This document shows positions 52,586-60,849 of a stretch of DNA of 64,000 nt, piece after piece. This stretch comes from Mycobacterium avium subsp. avium. GTDB taxonomy: Bacteria; Actinomycetota; Actinomycetes; Mycobacteriales; Mycobacteriaceae. Made by a program: the position numbers and the translations under genes. Each line of letters opens with the position of its first letter. Within the stretch, counting starts at the first letter, position 1. The notes below the pieces were generated by a model that was not told the DNA's origin, did no database searches, and was given only the letters and a program-made list of their open reading frames with translations. Location of the stretch: NCBI RefSeq assembly GCF_009741445.1, contig NZ_CP046507.1, positions 4,892,930-4,956,929 on the forward strand, in the 5' to 3' direction.

Positions 52586-53173
52586 GTGGGCTTCGGAAGA
52601 GACGGCAACGGTGACCGCAGCGACGCCGAGCTGCTGGCAGCCCACGTGGCCGGCGACCGGTACGCCTTCGGCGAGCTGTTCGTCCGGCATCAGCGCCACC
52701 TGCACCGGCTGGCCCGGCTCACGACGCGCAGCCCCGAGGACGCCGAGGACGCGCTGCAGGACGCCATGCTCTCGGCACACCGCGGCGCGGGCGCGTTCCG
52801 GCATGACGCGGCCGTCGGCAGCTGGCTGCACCGCATCGTGGTGAACGCCTGCCTGGACCGGCTGCGCCGCACCAAGGCCCACCCGACGGTCCCGCTGGAA
52901 GACATCTATCCGGTCGCGGATCGCACGGCCCAGGTGGAGACGACGCTGGCGGTACAGCGCGCCCTGATGCGGCTGCCGGTCGAACAACGCGCGGCGATCG
53001 TCGCCGTCGACATGCAGGGCTATTCGGTGGCCGACACCGCGCGGCTGCTCGGTGTTGCCGAGGGCACCGTCAAGAGCCGGTGCGCCCGCGCCCGGGTGCG
53101 GCTCGCCGAACTGCTGGGCTATCTCGATGCCGGGGCCCACGCCGCTGCCGAGGGCGCCGCCGGCCAGGCCTGA
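52586..53173 (+). CDS. sigM: ECF sigma factor SigM
   Basis: 195 aa, two-domain ECF architecture: region 2 (YAFGELFVRHQRHLHRLARL, DALQDAMLSAHRGAGAFRHD, SWLHRIVVNACLDRLRR) and region 4 (ALMRLPVEQRAAIVAVDMQG, SVADTARLLGVAEGTVKSRC). Position between murJ and an anti-sigma gene matches Rv3911. In M. tuberculosis SigM controls esx and surface-lipid genes. It is followed 60 bases later by its anti-sigma factor. The GTG start is preceded by a leaderless-type -10. Confidence 0.94.
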   Translation: MGFGRDGNGDRSDAELLAAHVAGDRYAFGELFVRHQRHLHRLARLTTRSPEDAEDALQDAMLSAHRGAGAFRHDAAVGSWLHRIVVNACLDRLRRTKAHPTVPLEDIYPVADRTAQVETTLAVQRALMRLPVEQRAAIVAVDMQGYSVADTARLLGVAEGTVKSRCARARVRLAELLGYLDAGAHAAAEGAAGQA

Positions 53174-53233
53174 CGGCGGCCCCGCACTGACCGTCCGTGG
53201 CGATCGCTGCGGCCATGACGGACACTGGGTCCG

Positions 53234-53998
53234 ATGGCTACAGCGGGCAACGACGCGGCGGATCACCGCAACGCGGAATCCGACCCTCCGCTGACCGCCG
53301 AGCTTCTGGCCGACCTGCAGGCCGGCGTGCTCGACGACGCGGCCGCCGCCCGGGTCCGCCGACGAGTCCGCGCCGACCCGCACGCCGCCGACGTGCTCGA
53401 CGCGTTGAACCGGGTTCGCCGCGAGGTCGCCGCCCTCGGCGCCGATCCGGCCTCGCCACCCGACCCTCCCCCGCAGGTCACCGCCCGCGTCGCCGAGGCG
53501 CTGCGCTCCGCCGAACCCGTCGGGGCCACCCCGCGGGCCGCTCATTCGGCCCGCCCGCCGCTGCGCCCGGCCCGCGCCATCGCCGCGGTCGCCGGGTTGG
53601 GCGCGGCGCTGGCCGCGATCGGCGTCGGCACCGTGGCGTTGCTGCGCACGCCGGCACCCGCCCCCAGCACCCCTACCGACATCGAGCACATCACGGTGTC
53701 GACGCCGCCGATGCAGATCCCGCTCTCGCGCGCCGAGATCCTCGGCCTGCTCGACCGCGGTCCCGACTTCGGGCCGCTCAGCGACCCGGCCCGGCGCGCG
53801 TCGTGCCTGACCGGCCTGGGCTACCCGGCGTCCACGCCGGTGCTGGGGGCGCGTCCGGTCGCCATCAACGCCCGCCCCGGCGTGGTCCTGGTGATCCCCG
53901 GCGACAGCCCGCACGTCCTGACCGTCTACGCGGTCTCGGCGAACTGCAGCGCCGCCGACACCGGGCTGTTGGCCAACACCGAAGTGCCCCGCCCCTAA
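53234..53998 (+). CDS. rsmA: anti-sigma-M factor
   Basis: 254 aa, one TM. The cytoplasmic N-terminal ~100 residues (LTAELLADLQAGVLDDAAAA) form the sigma-binding part and lack the zinc-binding HxxxCxxC motif. The TM is near residues 115-136 (AIAAVAGLGAALAAIGVGTV). The extracytoplasmic C-domain has two cysteines (RASCLTGLGYP and SANCSAADTG). Location immediately after sigM and before trxB2 matches Rv3912 (RsmA). It holds SigM inactive until an unknown envelope signal triggers proteolysis. Confidence 0.88.
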   Translation: MATAGNDAADHRNAESDPPLTAELLADLQAGVLDDAAAARVRRRVRADPHAADVLDALNRVRREVAALGADPASPPDPPPQVTARVAEALRSAEPVGATPRAAHSARPPLRPARAIAAVAGLGAALAAIGVGTVALLRTPAPAPSTPTDIEHITVSTPPMQIPLSRAEILGLLDRGPDFGPLSDPARRASCLTGLGYPASTPVLGARPVAINARPGVVLVIPGDSPHVLTVYAVSANCSAADTGLLANTEVPRP

Positions 53999-54039
53999 TG
54001 TGGTGCAAGGGGTGCCGGCCGTGTTGTTCGCGACAGCGG

Positions 54040-54065
54040 GGAACAGCAATCCCTACCCTGGCGTT
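54040..54065 (+). promoter_or_regulatory. SigH-type ECF promoter of trxB2-trxC
   Basis: GGAAC (54040-54044), a 17-bp spacer and CGTT (54062-54065), matching the mycobacterial SigH consensus GGAAY...CGTT. In M. tuberculosis trxB2-trxC is induced by SigH under oxidative and heat stress. The site lies just after the rsmA stop, about 37 bases before the trxB2 ATG. Confidence 0.65.
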
Positions 54066-54101
54066 TATACCGATCCAGAGACCATCGCTCGAAAGGTTTT
54101 C

Positions 54102-55112
54102 ATGACCGCCGACACTGTCCACGACGTGATCATCATTGGTTCGGGTCCCGCGGGCTACACCGCCGCGTTGTACACCGCGCGGGCGCAGCTGGCGCCGGTG
54201 GTGTTCGAGGGGACCTCGTTCGGTGGGGCGTTGATGACCACCACCGAAGTGGAGAACTACCCCGGTTTCCGCGACGGGATCACGGGCCCGGAGTTGATGG
54301 ATCAGATGCGTGAGCAGGCGCTGCGGTTCGGCGCCGATCTGCGGATGGAAGACGTCGAGTCGGTGTCGCTGGCCGGTCCGGTCAAGTCGGTGACGACGGC
54401 CGAGGGTGAGACGGTGCGGGCGCGGGCGGTGATCCTGGCCATGGGCGCCGCCGCGCGGTATCTCGGTGTGCCCGGCGAGCAGGATCTGCTGGGGCGCGGT
54501 GTCAGTTCGTGTGCGACGTGCGACGGGTTCTTCTTCAAGGACCAGGACATCGCGGTCATCGGGGGCGGGGATTCGGCGATGGAGGAGGCCACGTTCTTGA
54601 CGCGGTTCGCCCGTAGCGTCACGCTGGTGCACCGCCGCGAGGAGTTCCGGGCGTCGCGGATCATGCTGGAGCGGGCCCGCGCCAACGACAAGATCACCAT
54701 CGTGACCAACAAGGCGGTCGAGGCGGTAGAGGGCTCGGAGACGGTGACGGGTTTGCGGTTGCGCGACACGGTCACCGGCGAGACGTCGACTTTGGCGGTC
54801 ACCGGGGTGTTCGTGGCGATCGGTCACGACCCGCGTTCGGAGCTGGTGCGCGACGTGCTGGACACCGACCCCGACGGCTATGTGTTGGTGCAGGGCCGCA
54901 CCACGGCCACCTCGATTCCGGGGGTGTTCGCCGCCGGGGACCTGGTGGACCGCACCTACCGTCAGGCCGTCACCGCCGCCGGCAGCGGTTGCGCGGCGGC
55001 CATCGACGCCGAACGCTGGCTCGCCGAACATGCCGAGTCCAGTGCGGCCGCGCAAGGCGATGCCACCGAATTCCCGGGCAGTACCGACACATTGATTGGA
55101 GCACCGCAATGA
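54102..55112 (+). CDS. trxB2: thioredoxin reductase
   Basis: 336 aa from the ATG at 54102 (AAAGG upstream); the frame extends to 54000 over the promoter. FAD-binding motif IIIGSGPAGYTAALYTARAQ, redox-active CATC in VSSCATCDGFFF, NADPH-binding IAVIGGGDSAMEEATFL and the second FAD motif GVFAAGDLVDRTYRQAVTAA. It transfers electrons from NADPH to thioredoxin in the cytoplasm. The stop overlaps the trxC start (ATGA). Confidence 0.97.
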   Translation: MTADTVHDVIIIGSGPAGYTAALYTARAQLAPVVFEGTSFGGALMTTTEVENYPGFRDGITGPELMDQMREQALRFGADLRMEDVESVSLAGPVKSVTTAEGETVRARAVILAMGAAARYLGVPGEQDLLGRGVSSCATCDGFFFKDQDIAVIGGGDSAMEEATFLTRFARSVTLVHRREEFRASRIMLERARANDKITIVTNKAVEAVEGSETVTGLRLRDTVTGETSTLAVTGVFVAIGHDPRSELVRDVLDTDPDGYVLVQGRTTATSIPGVFAAGDLVDRTYRQAVTAAGSGCAAAIDAERWLAEHAESSAAAQGDATEFPGSTDTLIGAPQ

Positions 55113-55462
55113 CCGACGCCGAAAAGGCCAGCGCCACAATAGAAGTCTCCGACGCATCGTTTTCCACCGATGTGTTGGCCAGCAATAAGCCTGTGCTGGT
55201 TGACTTTTGGGCGACATGGTGTGGTCCTTGCAAGATGGTTGCGCCGGTGCTCGAGGAAATCGCCAGCGAGCGCGGCGATCACCTCACCGTCGCCAAGCTC
55301 GACGTCGACGCCAACCCGGAAACCGCCCAAAACTTCCAGGTGGTCTCCATTCCCACCCTGATCCTGTTCAAGGACGGCCAGCCCGTGAAGCGGATCGTCG
55401 GCGCCAAGGGCAAGGCGGCGCTGCTGCGTGAGCTTTCCGACGCGGTTCCCAACCTCGGCTGA
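55109..55462 (+). CDS. trxC: thioredoxin
   Basis: 117 aa from the ATG at 55109. The active site is WCGPC in LVDFWATWCGPCKMVAPVLE, with the cis-Pro loop VVSIPTLILFKDG. It is the substrate of the adjacent reductase, with which it is translationally coupled, and the pair is driven by the SigH-type promoter at 54040. Standard length. Confidence 0.97.
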   Translation: MTDAEKASATIEVSDASFSTDVLASNKPVLVDFWATWCGPCKMVAPVLEEIASERGDHLTVAKLDVDANPETAQNFQVVSIPTLILFKDGQPVKRIVGAKGKAALLRELSDAVPNLG

Positions 55463-55595
55463 TCTTCTTTTCATTTCGTCGCACCACGCCCCGCGGATGG
55501 CCTGGGGTTTTCCCGAATTCACGAAGCGTCTGCGACAATACGGTTAGCTGTTGCCGCTATGCGAGCCAGTCAGTTTGTCCCGGAGGGCCCTTGGT

Positions 55596-56816
55596 ATGTC
55601 GAGTCCGCGCCGCGAATACGGCGACGCGCTGCGCTGTGGTGACCGCAGCGCTGCTGTGACCGAGATCCGGGCCACGCTCGCCTCGTTAGGGCTGCTGGCC
55701 AGCGCCGATGAGGATCTCAGCACCGGCCGGCACGTGGCCCTGGAACTCTTCGACGCCGAGCTCGACCAGGCCGTCCGCGCCTTTCAACAGCATCGCGGCC
55801 TGCTGGTGGACGGCATCGTCGGGGAAGCGACCTACCGGGCGCTCAAGGAGGCGTCCTACCGGCTCGGCGCCCGCACGCTGTATCACCAATTCGGCGCGCC
55901 ACTTTACGGCGACGACGTCGCGACGCTGCAGGCCCGGCTGCAGGATCTCGGTTTCTACACCGGCCTGGTCGACGGCTACTTCGGGTTGCAGACCCACAAC
56001 GCTTTGATGTCGTATCAGCGCGAGTACGGGTTGTCCGCCGACGGCATCTGCGGCCCGGAAACGTTGCGCTCGTTGTATTTTCTGAGTTCGCGGGTCACCG
56101 GCGGATCGCCGCACGCGCTGCGCGAGGAGGAGCTGGTCCGCCGATCGGGCCCCAAACTGTCCGGCAAGCGAATCATCATCGACCCGGGCCGCGGCGGCGC
56201 CGACCACGGCATGATCATGCAGGGTCCGTCCGGCCCGATCAGCGAAGCAGATGTGTTGTGGGACTTGGCAAGCCGGCTCGAGGGCCGGATGACCGCGATC
56301 GGCATGGAGACCTTCCTGTCGCGGCCGGTCAACCGCAGCCCGCTGGATGCCGAACGCGCGGCCACCGCCAACAATGTCGGCGCCGACCTGATGATCAGCC
56401 TGCGCTGCGAAGCTCAAAAAAGCCCCGCCGCCAACGGGGTGGCATCCTTTCACTTCGGCAACTCGCACGGCTCGGTATCCACCATCGGGCGCAACCTCGC
56501 CGACTTCATCCAACGAGAAGTGGTGGCCCGCACCGGTTTACGGGACTGCCGAACGCACGGCCGGACGTGGGATCTGCTGCGGCTGACCCGCATGCCCACG
56601 GTTCAGGTCGACGTCGGCTACGTCACCAACCCGCACGACCGCGCGATGCTGGTGTCCACCCAGACCCGCGATGCGATCGCCGGGGGAATCCTCGCCGCGG
56701 TCAAGCGGCTCTACCTGTTGGGCAAAAACGACCGTCCCACAGGCACATTCACTTTCGCCGAGTTACTGGCCCACGAATTGTCGGTGGAGCGCACCAGCCA
56801 GATGGGCGGTTCCTGA
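55596..56816 (+). CDS. cwlM: CwlM, regulator of MurA with a degenerate amidase domain
   Basis: 406 aa from the ATG at 55596 (GGAGGG 8 bases upstream), identical in length to M. tuberculosis CwlM. Two peptidoglycan-binding-1 repeats (AVRAFQQHRGLLVDGIVGEA; YFGLQTHNALMSYQREYGLS) precede an amidase-3 fold (KRIIIDPGRGGADHGMIM). The protein lacks a signal peptide, and the usual zinc ligand His is replaced in IIIDPGRGG. Thr382 in RPTGTFTF matches the Thr that PknB phosphorylates so that CwlM activates MurA. It is a cytoplasmic regulator of the first step of peptidoglycan synthesis. Confidence 0.94.
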   Translation: MSSPRREYGDALRCGDRSAAVTEIRATLASLGLLASADEDLSTGRHVALELFDAELDQAVRAFQQHRGLLVDGIVGEATYRALKEASYRLGARTLYHQFGAPLYGDDVATLQARLQDLGFYTGLVDGYFGLQTHNALMSYQREYGLSADGICGPETLRSLYFLSSRVTGGSPHALREEELVRRSGPKLSGKRIIIDPGRGGADHGMIMQGPSGPISEADVLWDLASRLEGRMTAIGMETFLSRPVNRSPLDAERAATANNVGADLMISLRCEAQKSPAANGVASFHFGNSHGSVSTIGRNLADFIQREVVARTGLRDCRTHGRTWDLLRLTRMPTVQVDVGYVTNPHDRAMLVSTQTRDAIAGGILAAVKRLYLLGKNDRPTGTFTFAELLAHELSVERTSQMGGS

Positions 56817-56821
56817 ACCGC
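56806..56821. terminator. hairpin between convergent cwlM and the 56830 gene
   Basis: GCGGTTC-CT-GAACCGC, perfect 7-bp arms spanning the cwlM stop codon. Only 13 bases separate the two convergent genes. It may serve as a bidirectional terminator; there is no T-tract. Confidence 0.35.
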
Positions 56822-56829
56822 ACCGGCCG

Positions 56830-57582
56830 CTAGTCGGGCGGGGCGGTTTTCAATGCGTTCGCCGGCGTGGACGCGGCCCCGACCGGCTGCTCGAGGCGGG
56901 CGCTCTCCAGCAGACGCTCCAGCGCCGCCTCGACTTCGGCCTTCCACCCGAGACCCTTGTCGAGCTCGAGCCGTAACCGCGGGAAGTACGTATGTGGCGC
57001 TACCACAACGAATCCCGCGTCTTTGAGGAACTCCGCGTCCATCACGCAGTGGTCCACCGAGCAATCACCGACGGCCTCCAACACCGGACGCAGATCGGGA
57101 CCCACCAGGCGCGGATCCTGTAGCTCCGACGCGGCCGGGGTGCGGCCGAACGCCTCGAGGGCGCGCACCCCGCGACGGACCAGTTCGTCGATCACCCGGG
57201 CGAGCAAGGCGTGCGGCAGGTCGTCGGCGGCCGGCCCGGGTTCGATTCCCATGGACGTCAACAGCACCGCGTCCGCGGACACCGGTCCGGTCGGAAAACG
57301 TTGGGCCCGCGGCACCGCTCGCGGCGGGGCATAGAACACATAGCCCAGACACGGCGGCTCGGCCTGGCTTCGCTCGTCGGGGATCGCCGTCGCCACCTGA
57401 CCGCAGCACCCCCACTCCAGCATCACCATCGACAGCCACGCTTCCTTTTCGAACTCGGCGTCGGCGAGGTGGTCGTGGTTACCGAGGACGGCGGGATCGA
57501 CCTCCCAGAAGACGCACCGGCGGGCGTGTTTGGGAAGCTGCTCGAAGGCCTCGAGCCGCAGCGGCGTGATTCGGGCGGACAC
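56830..57582 (-). CDS. conserved protein, GNAT-like (Rv3916c-type)
   Basis: 250 aa from the GTG at 57582, which has AGGAGG just upstream. The sequence (CVFWEVDPAVLGNHDHLADA, CLGYVFYAPPRAVPRAQRFP, LARVIDELVRRGVRALEAFG, FLKDAGFVVVAPHTYFPRLR) looks like an acetyltransferase-type fold, with the start of a split beta sheet and a Pro-rich connector, but a clear acetyl-CoA loop is missing. Position between cwlM and parB is conserved in mycobacteria. Function unknown. Confidence 0.8.
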   Translation of the reverse strand: MSARITPLRLEAFEQLPKHARRCVFWEVDPAVLGNHDHLADAEFEKEAWLSMVMLEWGCCGQVATAIPDERSQAEPPCLGYVFYAPPRAVPRAQRFPTGPVSADAVLLTSMGIEPGPAADDLPHALLARVIDELVRRGVRALEAFGRTPAASELQDPRLVGPDLRPVLEAVGDCSVDHCVMDAEFLKDAGFVVVAPHTYFPRLRLELDKGLGWKAEVEAALERLLESARLEQPVGAASTPANALKTAPPD

Positions 57583-57691
57583 TAGCCTCCTGGCTCCTGT
57601 GCGGTACTGCAGCGATCTGCACCGGCAACCCCTCCAGGATAGGAGAGGTGGCGATGATCGGGCTAGCTTTGGCCCGGCCGCCCGGCCCGGC

Positions 57692-57708
57692 GCCGGCGGA
57701 CCGCCGGC
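57692..57708. repeat. palindrome GCCGGCGG-A-CCGCCGGC in the parB/56830 gap
   Basis: Perfect 8-bp arms with a single central base, about midway between the parB stop and the GTG at 57582. The very high GC would make a stable hairpin in RNA. It could be a terminator of the parA-parB transcript or part of the next promoter. No open frame of note lies in the 265-bp gap. Confidence 0.35.
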
Positions 57709-57814
57709 CGGGACGGATCAGCCCCTATCGGATTTCGAAATTTGTTGGTGCACATGCAATTTCGCCGAGCCACCGGGTTCCGTCCGGGCGGATTCGGGCC
57801 CGCACCGGTCGCGG

Positions 57815-57827
57815 CGTCACAGTGACG
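57815..57827. repeat. palindrome CGTCAC-A-GTGACG just after parB
   Basis: Perfect 6-bp arms around one base, 20 bases beyond the parB stop on the minus strand. Candidate for transcription end or for a protein-binding site near the origin. It does not match parS. Confidence 0.35.
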
Positions 57828-57847
57828 TAATTACATCGGGTCCTAGG

Positions 57848-58834
57848 TCACGGCTTCGGCGGGGCCATCACGTCGATGATTCGCTGTAGATCGTCCACCG
57901 ACCCGAACTCGACCACGATCTTGCCCTTGCGTTTGCCCAGACTGACCGTGACCCGCGTGTCGAAGGCCGTGGAGAGCCGGTCAGCAACGTCTTGCAGGCC
58001 GGGCATCTGGATCGGCTTGCGCCGCGGCGGCGTCGGCGTCGTCGTGCCGGCCCGGTTGGCCAGGGTGACCGCCTCCTCGGTGGCGCGCACCGACAGACCC
58101 TCGGCGACGATCCGGGTGGCGAGCTCCTCCTGCGCCTCGGGGCCGGCTTCCAGCGACAGCAGCGCCCGGGCGTGACCGGCGGACAGCACCCCGGCGGCCA
58201 CCCGCCGCTGCACCGCGATCGGCAGCTTGAGCAACCGGATCATGTTGGTGATCAGCGGCCGGGACCGGCCGATGCGGGCGGCGAGTTCGTCGTGGGTGAC
58301 GCCGAATTCGTCGAGCAGCTGTTGGTAGGCGGCCGCCTCTTCCAAGGGGTTCAACTGCACCCGGTGGATGTTCTCCAACAACGCGTCGCGCAGCAGGTTG
58401 TCGTCACCCGTCTCGCGCACGATGGCGGGAATGGTGGCCAGCCCGGCCTCCTGGGCCGCACGCCAGCGCCGCTCCCCCATCACGATCTGGTAGCGGGCGC
58501 CGCTCGCCGACTCCTTGATCGCCCGCACCACGATCGGCTGCAAAAGGCCGAACTCGCGGATGGAGTGCACCAGTTCGGCGAGTGCCTCCTCGTCGAAGAC
58601 CTGCCGCGGCTGTCGGGGGTTGCGTTCGATGTCGGCCGGCGAGATCTCGCGGTAGACCGCACCCACGGGCGACGCCTCCTGCGGCGCCGGTCCCCCGATC
58701 AAGACGTCCGCGGCGGCGTCGCCCATCCGCGGACCCAGCGTCGCCGGGCCGGCGTCGCCCTCGGCGGGGCCGGTGGGAATCAGCGAAGCCAGGCCCCGGC
58801 CGAGGCCGCCCTTCTTACGTAACGGCTGCGTCAT
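57848..58834 (-). CDS. parB: chromosome partitioning protein ParB
   Basis: 328 aa from the ATG at 58834. The N-terminus MTQPLRKKGGLGRGLASLIP is the expected start; an in-frame extension to 58873 is not. The ParB/Srx domain has ISPADIERNPRQPRQVF, box II GERRWRAAQEAGL for CTP binding, LLRDALLENIHRVQLNPLEE, and the HTH around DELAARIGRSRPLITNMIRL. A C-terminal dimerisation domain follows (VTVSLGKRKGKIVVEF). It loads at parS and spreads as a CTP-dependent clamp. It lies 35 bases after parA. Confidence 0.97.
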   Translation of the reverse strand: MTQPLRKKGGLGRGLASLIPTGPAEGDAGPATLGPRMGDAAADVLIGGPAPQEASPVGAVYREISPADIERNPRQPRQVFDEEALAELVHSIREFGLLQPIVVRAIKESASGARYQIVMGERRWRAAQEAGLATIPAIVRETGDDNLLRDALLENIHRVQLNPLEEAAAYQQLLDEFGVTHDELAARIGRSRPLITNMIRLLKLPIAVQRRVAAGVLSAGHARALLSLEAGPEAQEELATRIVAEGLSVRATEEAVTLANRAGTTTPTPPRRKPIQMPGLQDVADRLSTAFDTRVTVSLGKRKGKIVVEFGSVDDLQRIIDVMAPPKP

Positions 58835-58869
58835 GGTCGTCCCTTCACGGATGCCTTCACGGGTGGTGG

Positions 58870-60027
58870 TCAATCACGCTCGGCGAGTTCGCGGCTCGCA
58901 TCGAGATAGCTCATCGCCCCGCGCGACCCGGGGTCGTAGTCGATGATGGTCATGCTGTAGCCGGGCGCCTCGGACACCTTGACGCTGCGCGGGATCACCG
59001 TCCGCAGTACCTTGCTGCCGAAGTAGCGGCGCACCTCTTCGGCCACCTGGTCCGCGAGCTTGGTGCGGCCGTCGTACATGGTCAGCACCACGGTGCTCAC
59101 TTCGAGCTGCGGGTTGAGGTGCGCCTTCACCATCTCGATGTTGCGCATCAGCTGCGACACGCCCTCGAGGGCGTAGTACTCGCACTGGATCGGGATCATC
59201 ACCTCCGGGGCGGCGACGAGCGCGTTGATGGTCAGCAACCCGAGCGACGGTGGGCAGTCGATGAAGACGCAGTCGAAGTCGAGCTTGTCCAGATCGGCCA
59301 GCGCGGTCCGCAGCCGGTTCTCCCGCGCCACCATGCTCACCAACTCGATCTCGGCGCCGGCCAGGTCGATGGTCGCCGGGATGCAGAACAGTCGCTCGTT
59401 GTGCGGGCTCTGCCGCAACGCGTCGTGCACCGACACCTCGCCGAGCAGGACCTCGTAGGACGACGGCGTACCCGACTGCCGATCCGTGATCCCGAGCGCG
59501 GTGCTGGCGTTGGCCTGCGGGTCGAGGTCGATGACGAGGGTTTTGAGTCCCTGCAGGGCGAGCGCGGCGGCGAGGTTGACGGCGGTCGTCGTCTTCCCCA
59601 CGCCGCCCTTCTGGTTCGCCACGGTGAAGACGCGGCGATGCTTGGGCCGGCGCAGCGGCGGATAGGTGGTGTGGAGGATCCGCATCGCGCGCTCGGCCGC
59701 CGCGCCGATCGGGGTATCGAATTCGTCCGCTGTTTCACGTGAAACATTGGCCGGCGGAGGGGCGGGCGCGGCGGCCGATGACGGGTTCGGCGCCGCGGCG
59801 GATGACGGAGGCGAGGTCGACGCGGCGGCGGATGACGGCGACGCCGTGGCCGCGGTCGGCGGCGAGGCCGGGGATCCAACCGCCGACGCCCCCGGCGTGC
59901 CCGACAGGACCCCCGGCCCAATGGGTGCCGCCGGGGTGTGCGTCGCGCCCGATTCGTCCGGCGCGGGCGTCGCCGCGCCCTCCCGCGCCTCCGAAGAAGC
60001 CACCGGCCAATCTCCTGAAGAAGTCAT
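58870..60027 (-). CDS. parA: chromosome partitioning ATPase ParA
   Basis: 385 aa from the ATG at 60027, which overlaps the rsmG stop (ATGA); a GTG at 60129 is inside rsmG. The deviant Walker A is QKGGVGKTTTAVNLAAALAL, with VIDLDPQANASTALG and FDCVFIDCPPSLGLLTINA as switch and Walker B regions. A long Ala/Ser/Pro/Thr-rich N-terminal tail precedes the ATPase. The tail contains NVSRET, which is read through a perfect parS. It segregates the origin with ParB. Confidence 0.96.
   Translation of the reverse strand: MTSSGDWPVASSEAREGAATPAPDESGATHTPAAPIGPGVLSGTPGASAVGSPASPPTAATASPSSAAASTSPPSSAAAPNPSSAAAPAPPPANVSRETADEFDTPIGAAAERAMRILHTTYPPLRRPKHRRVFTVANQKGGVGKTTTAVNLAAALALQGLKTLVIDLDPQANASTALGITDRQSGTPSSYEVLLGEVSVHDALRQSPHNERLFCIPATIDLAGAEIELVSMVARENRLRTALADLDKLDFDCVFIDCPPSLGLLTINALVAAPEVMIPIQCEYYALEGVSQLMRNIEMVKAHLNPQLEVSTVVLTMYDGRTKLADQVAEEVRRYFGSKVLRTVIPRSVKVSEAPGYSMTIIDYDPGSRGAMSYLDASRELAERD
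59731..59746. other. parS: parS site inside parA
   Basis: Perfect 16-bp palindrome TGTTTCACGTGAAACA, the canonical ParB loading site. It lies in the coding sequence of the ParA N-terminal tail. Confidence 0.97.
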
Positions 60028-60770
60028 CGGGTTCCGGCCTTCCCGGTCCGTGCCGACTTGGAGTGCGGCGGCTTTGCGCGTCGCGCTGAAACTACGGTTG
60101 CGGGGGGACGCAAATAGTTCGCGCCACATGTCACCACCCTGACATCAGCGGCGCCCGATGCTGTCATCACACGCCGGTATCGGTCAACTTCCTCCGCCGC
60201 CCGCTCCCCCTTGATGGCGAGCATCCGGCCGTCGTGGCGTAGCAACGGCATACTCCACTTCGTCAGCTTGTCCAACGCTGCAACCGCTCGCGACACCGCC
60301 GCGTCCCTCTCCCCGAACCGGTCCCGCACGGGCCGCTCCTCCGCGCGCCCGCGGACCACCTCGACGGCTAACCCTAGTTCGTCCACCACCTCGGTGAGAA
60401 ACTCGCTGCGCCGCAAGAGCGGCTCCAGCAATACCACCTCGAGATCGGGTCGCGCGATGGCCAACGGGATGCCGGGCAGCCCCGCCCCGCTGCCGATGTC
60501 GATGATCCGATCACCGCGGCCCAGGAGTTCGGCGACCGCCGCGCTGTTGAGGATGTGGCGGTCCCAGATGCGGTCGACTTCCCGCGGGCCGAGCAGGCCC
60601 CGCTCGACACCCGCGGTGCCGAGGACTTCCGCGTACCGCTGCGCGCTCGCGAGGCGGGGGCCGAACAGCGCCGCGGCGGACTCGGGTGCGGCACCGAGCG
60701 CCGCGACGGGTGGCACCTCCGGACCGCCCGCAGCCGGCTCGACCGGACCGACATGTTTCACGTGAAACAT
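60024..60770 (-). CDS. rsmG: 16S rRNA 7-methylguanosine methyltransferase RsmG (GidB)
   Basis: 248 aa. The S-adenosylmethionine site is IIDIGSGAGLPGIPLAIARP, with ILNSAAVAELL and VEVVRGRAEERPVRDRF downstream. It methylates G527 (E. coli numbering) in 16S rRNA, and its loss gives low-level streptomycin resistance. The first codons (MFHVKH) are formed by the parS at 60754. It overlaps the parA start by 4 bases. Confidence 0.96.
   Translation of the reverse strand: MFHVKHVGPVEPAAGGPEVPPVAALGAAPESAAALFGPRLASAQRYAEVLGTAGVERGLLGPREVDRIWDRHILNSAAVAELLGRGDRIIDIGSGAGLPGIPLAIARPDLEVVLLEPLLRRSEFLTEVVDELGLAVEVVRGRAEERPVRDRFGERDAAVSRAVAALDKLTKWSMPLLRHDGRMLAIKGERAAEEVDRYRRVMTASGAADVRVVTCGANYLRPPATVVSARRAKPPHSKSARTGKAGTR
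60754..60769. other. parS: parS site at the rsmG start codon
   Basis: Second perfect TGTTTCACGTGAAACA, 1 kb from the first. The rsmG ATG (60768-60770) overlaps it, so ParB bound here may limit rsmG expression. Confidence 0.97.
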
Positions 60771-60849
60771 CCCCTAGTTGGCGCGTGCACCTTCAACGTT
60801 CGGACGGCCGCCCCACGGCAGCGAACTACACTGTTGTAACTTCGGGCCG

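Noticed and set aside
58870..60129. ParA starting at the GTG at 60129
   Set aside because: It would overlap rsmG by over 100 bases; the ATG at 60027 overlaps the rsmG stop by the usual ATGA.
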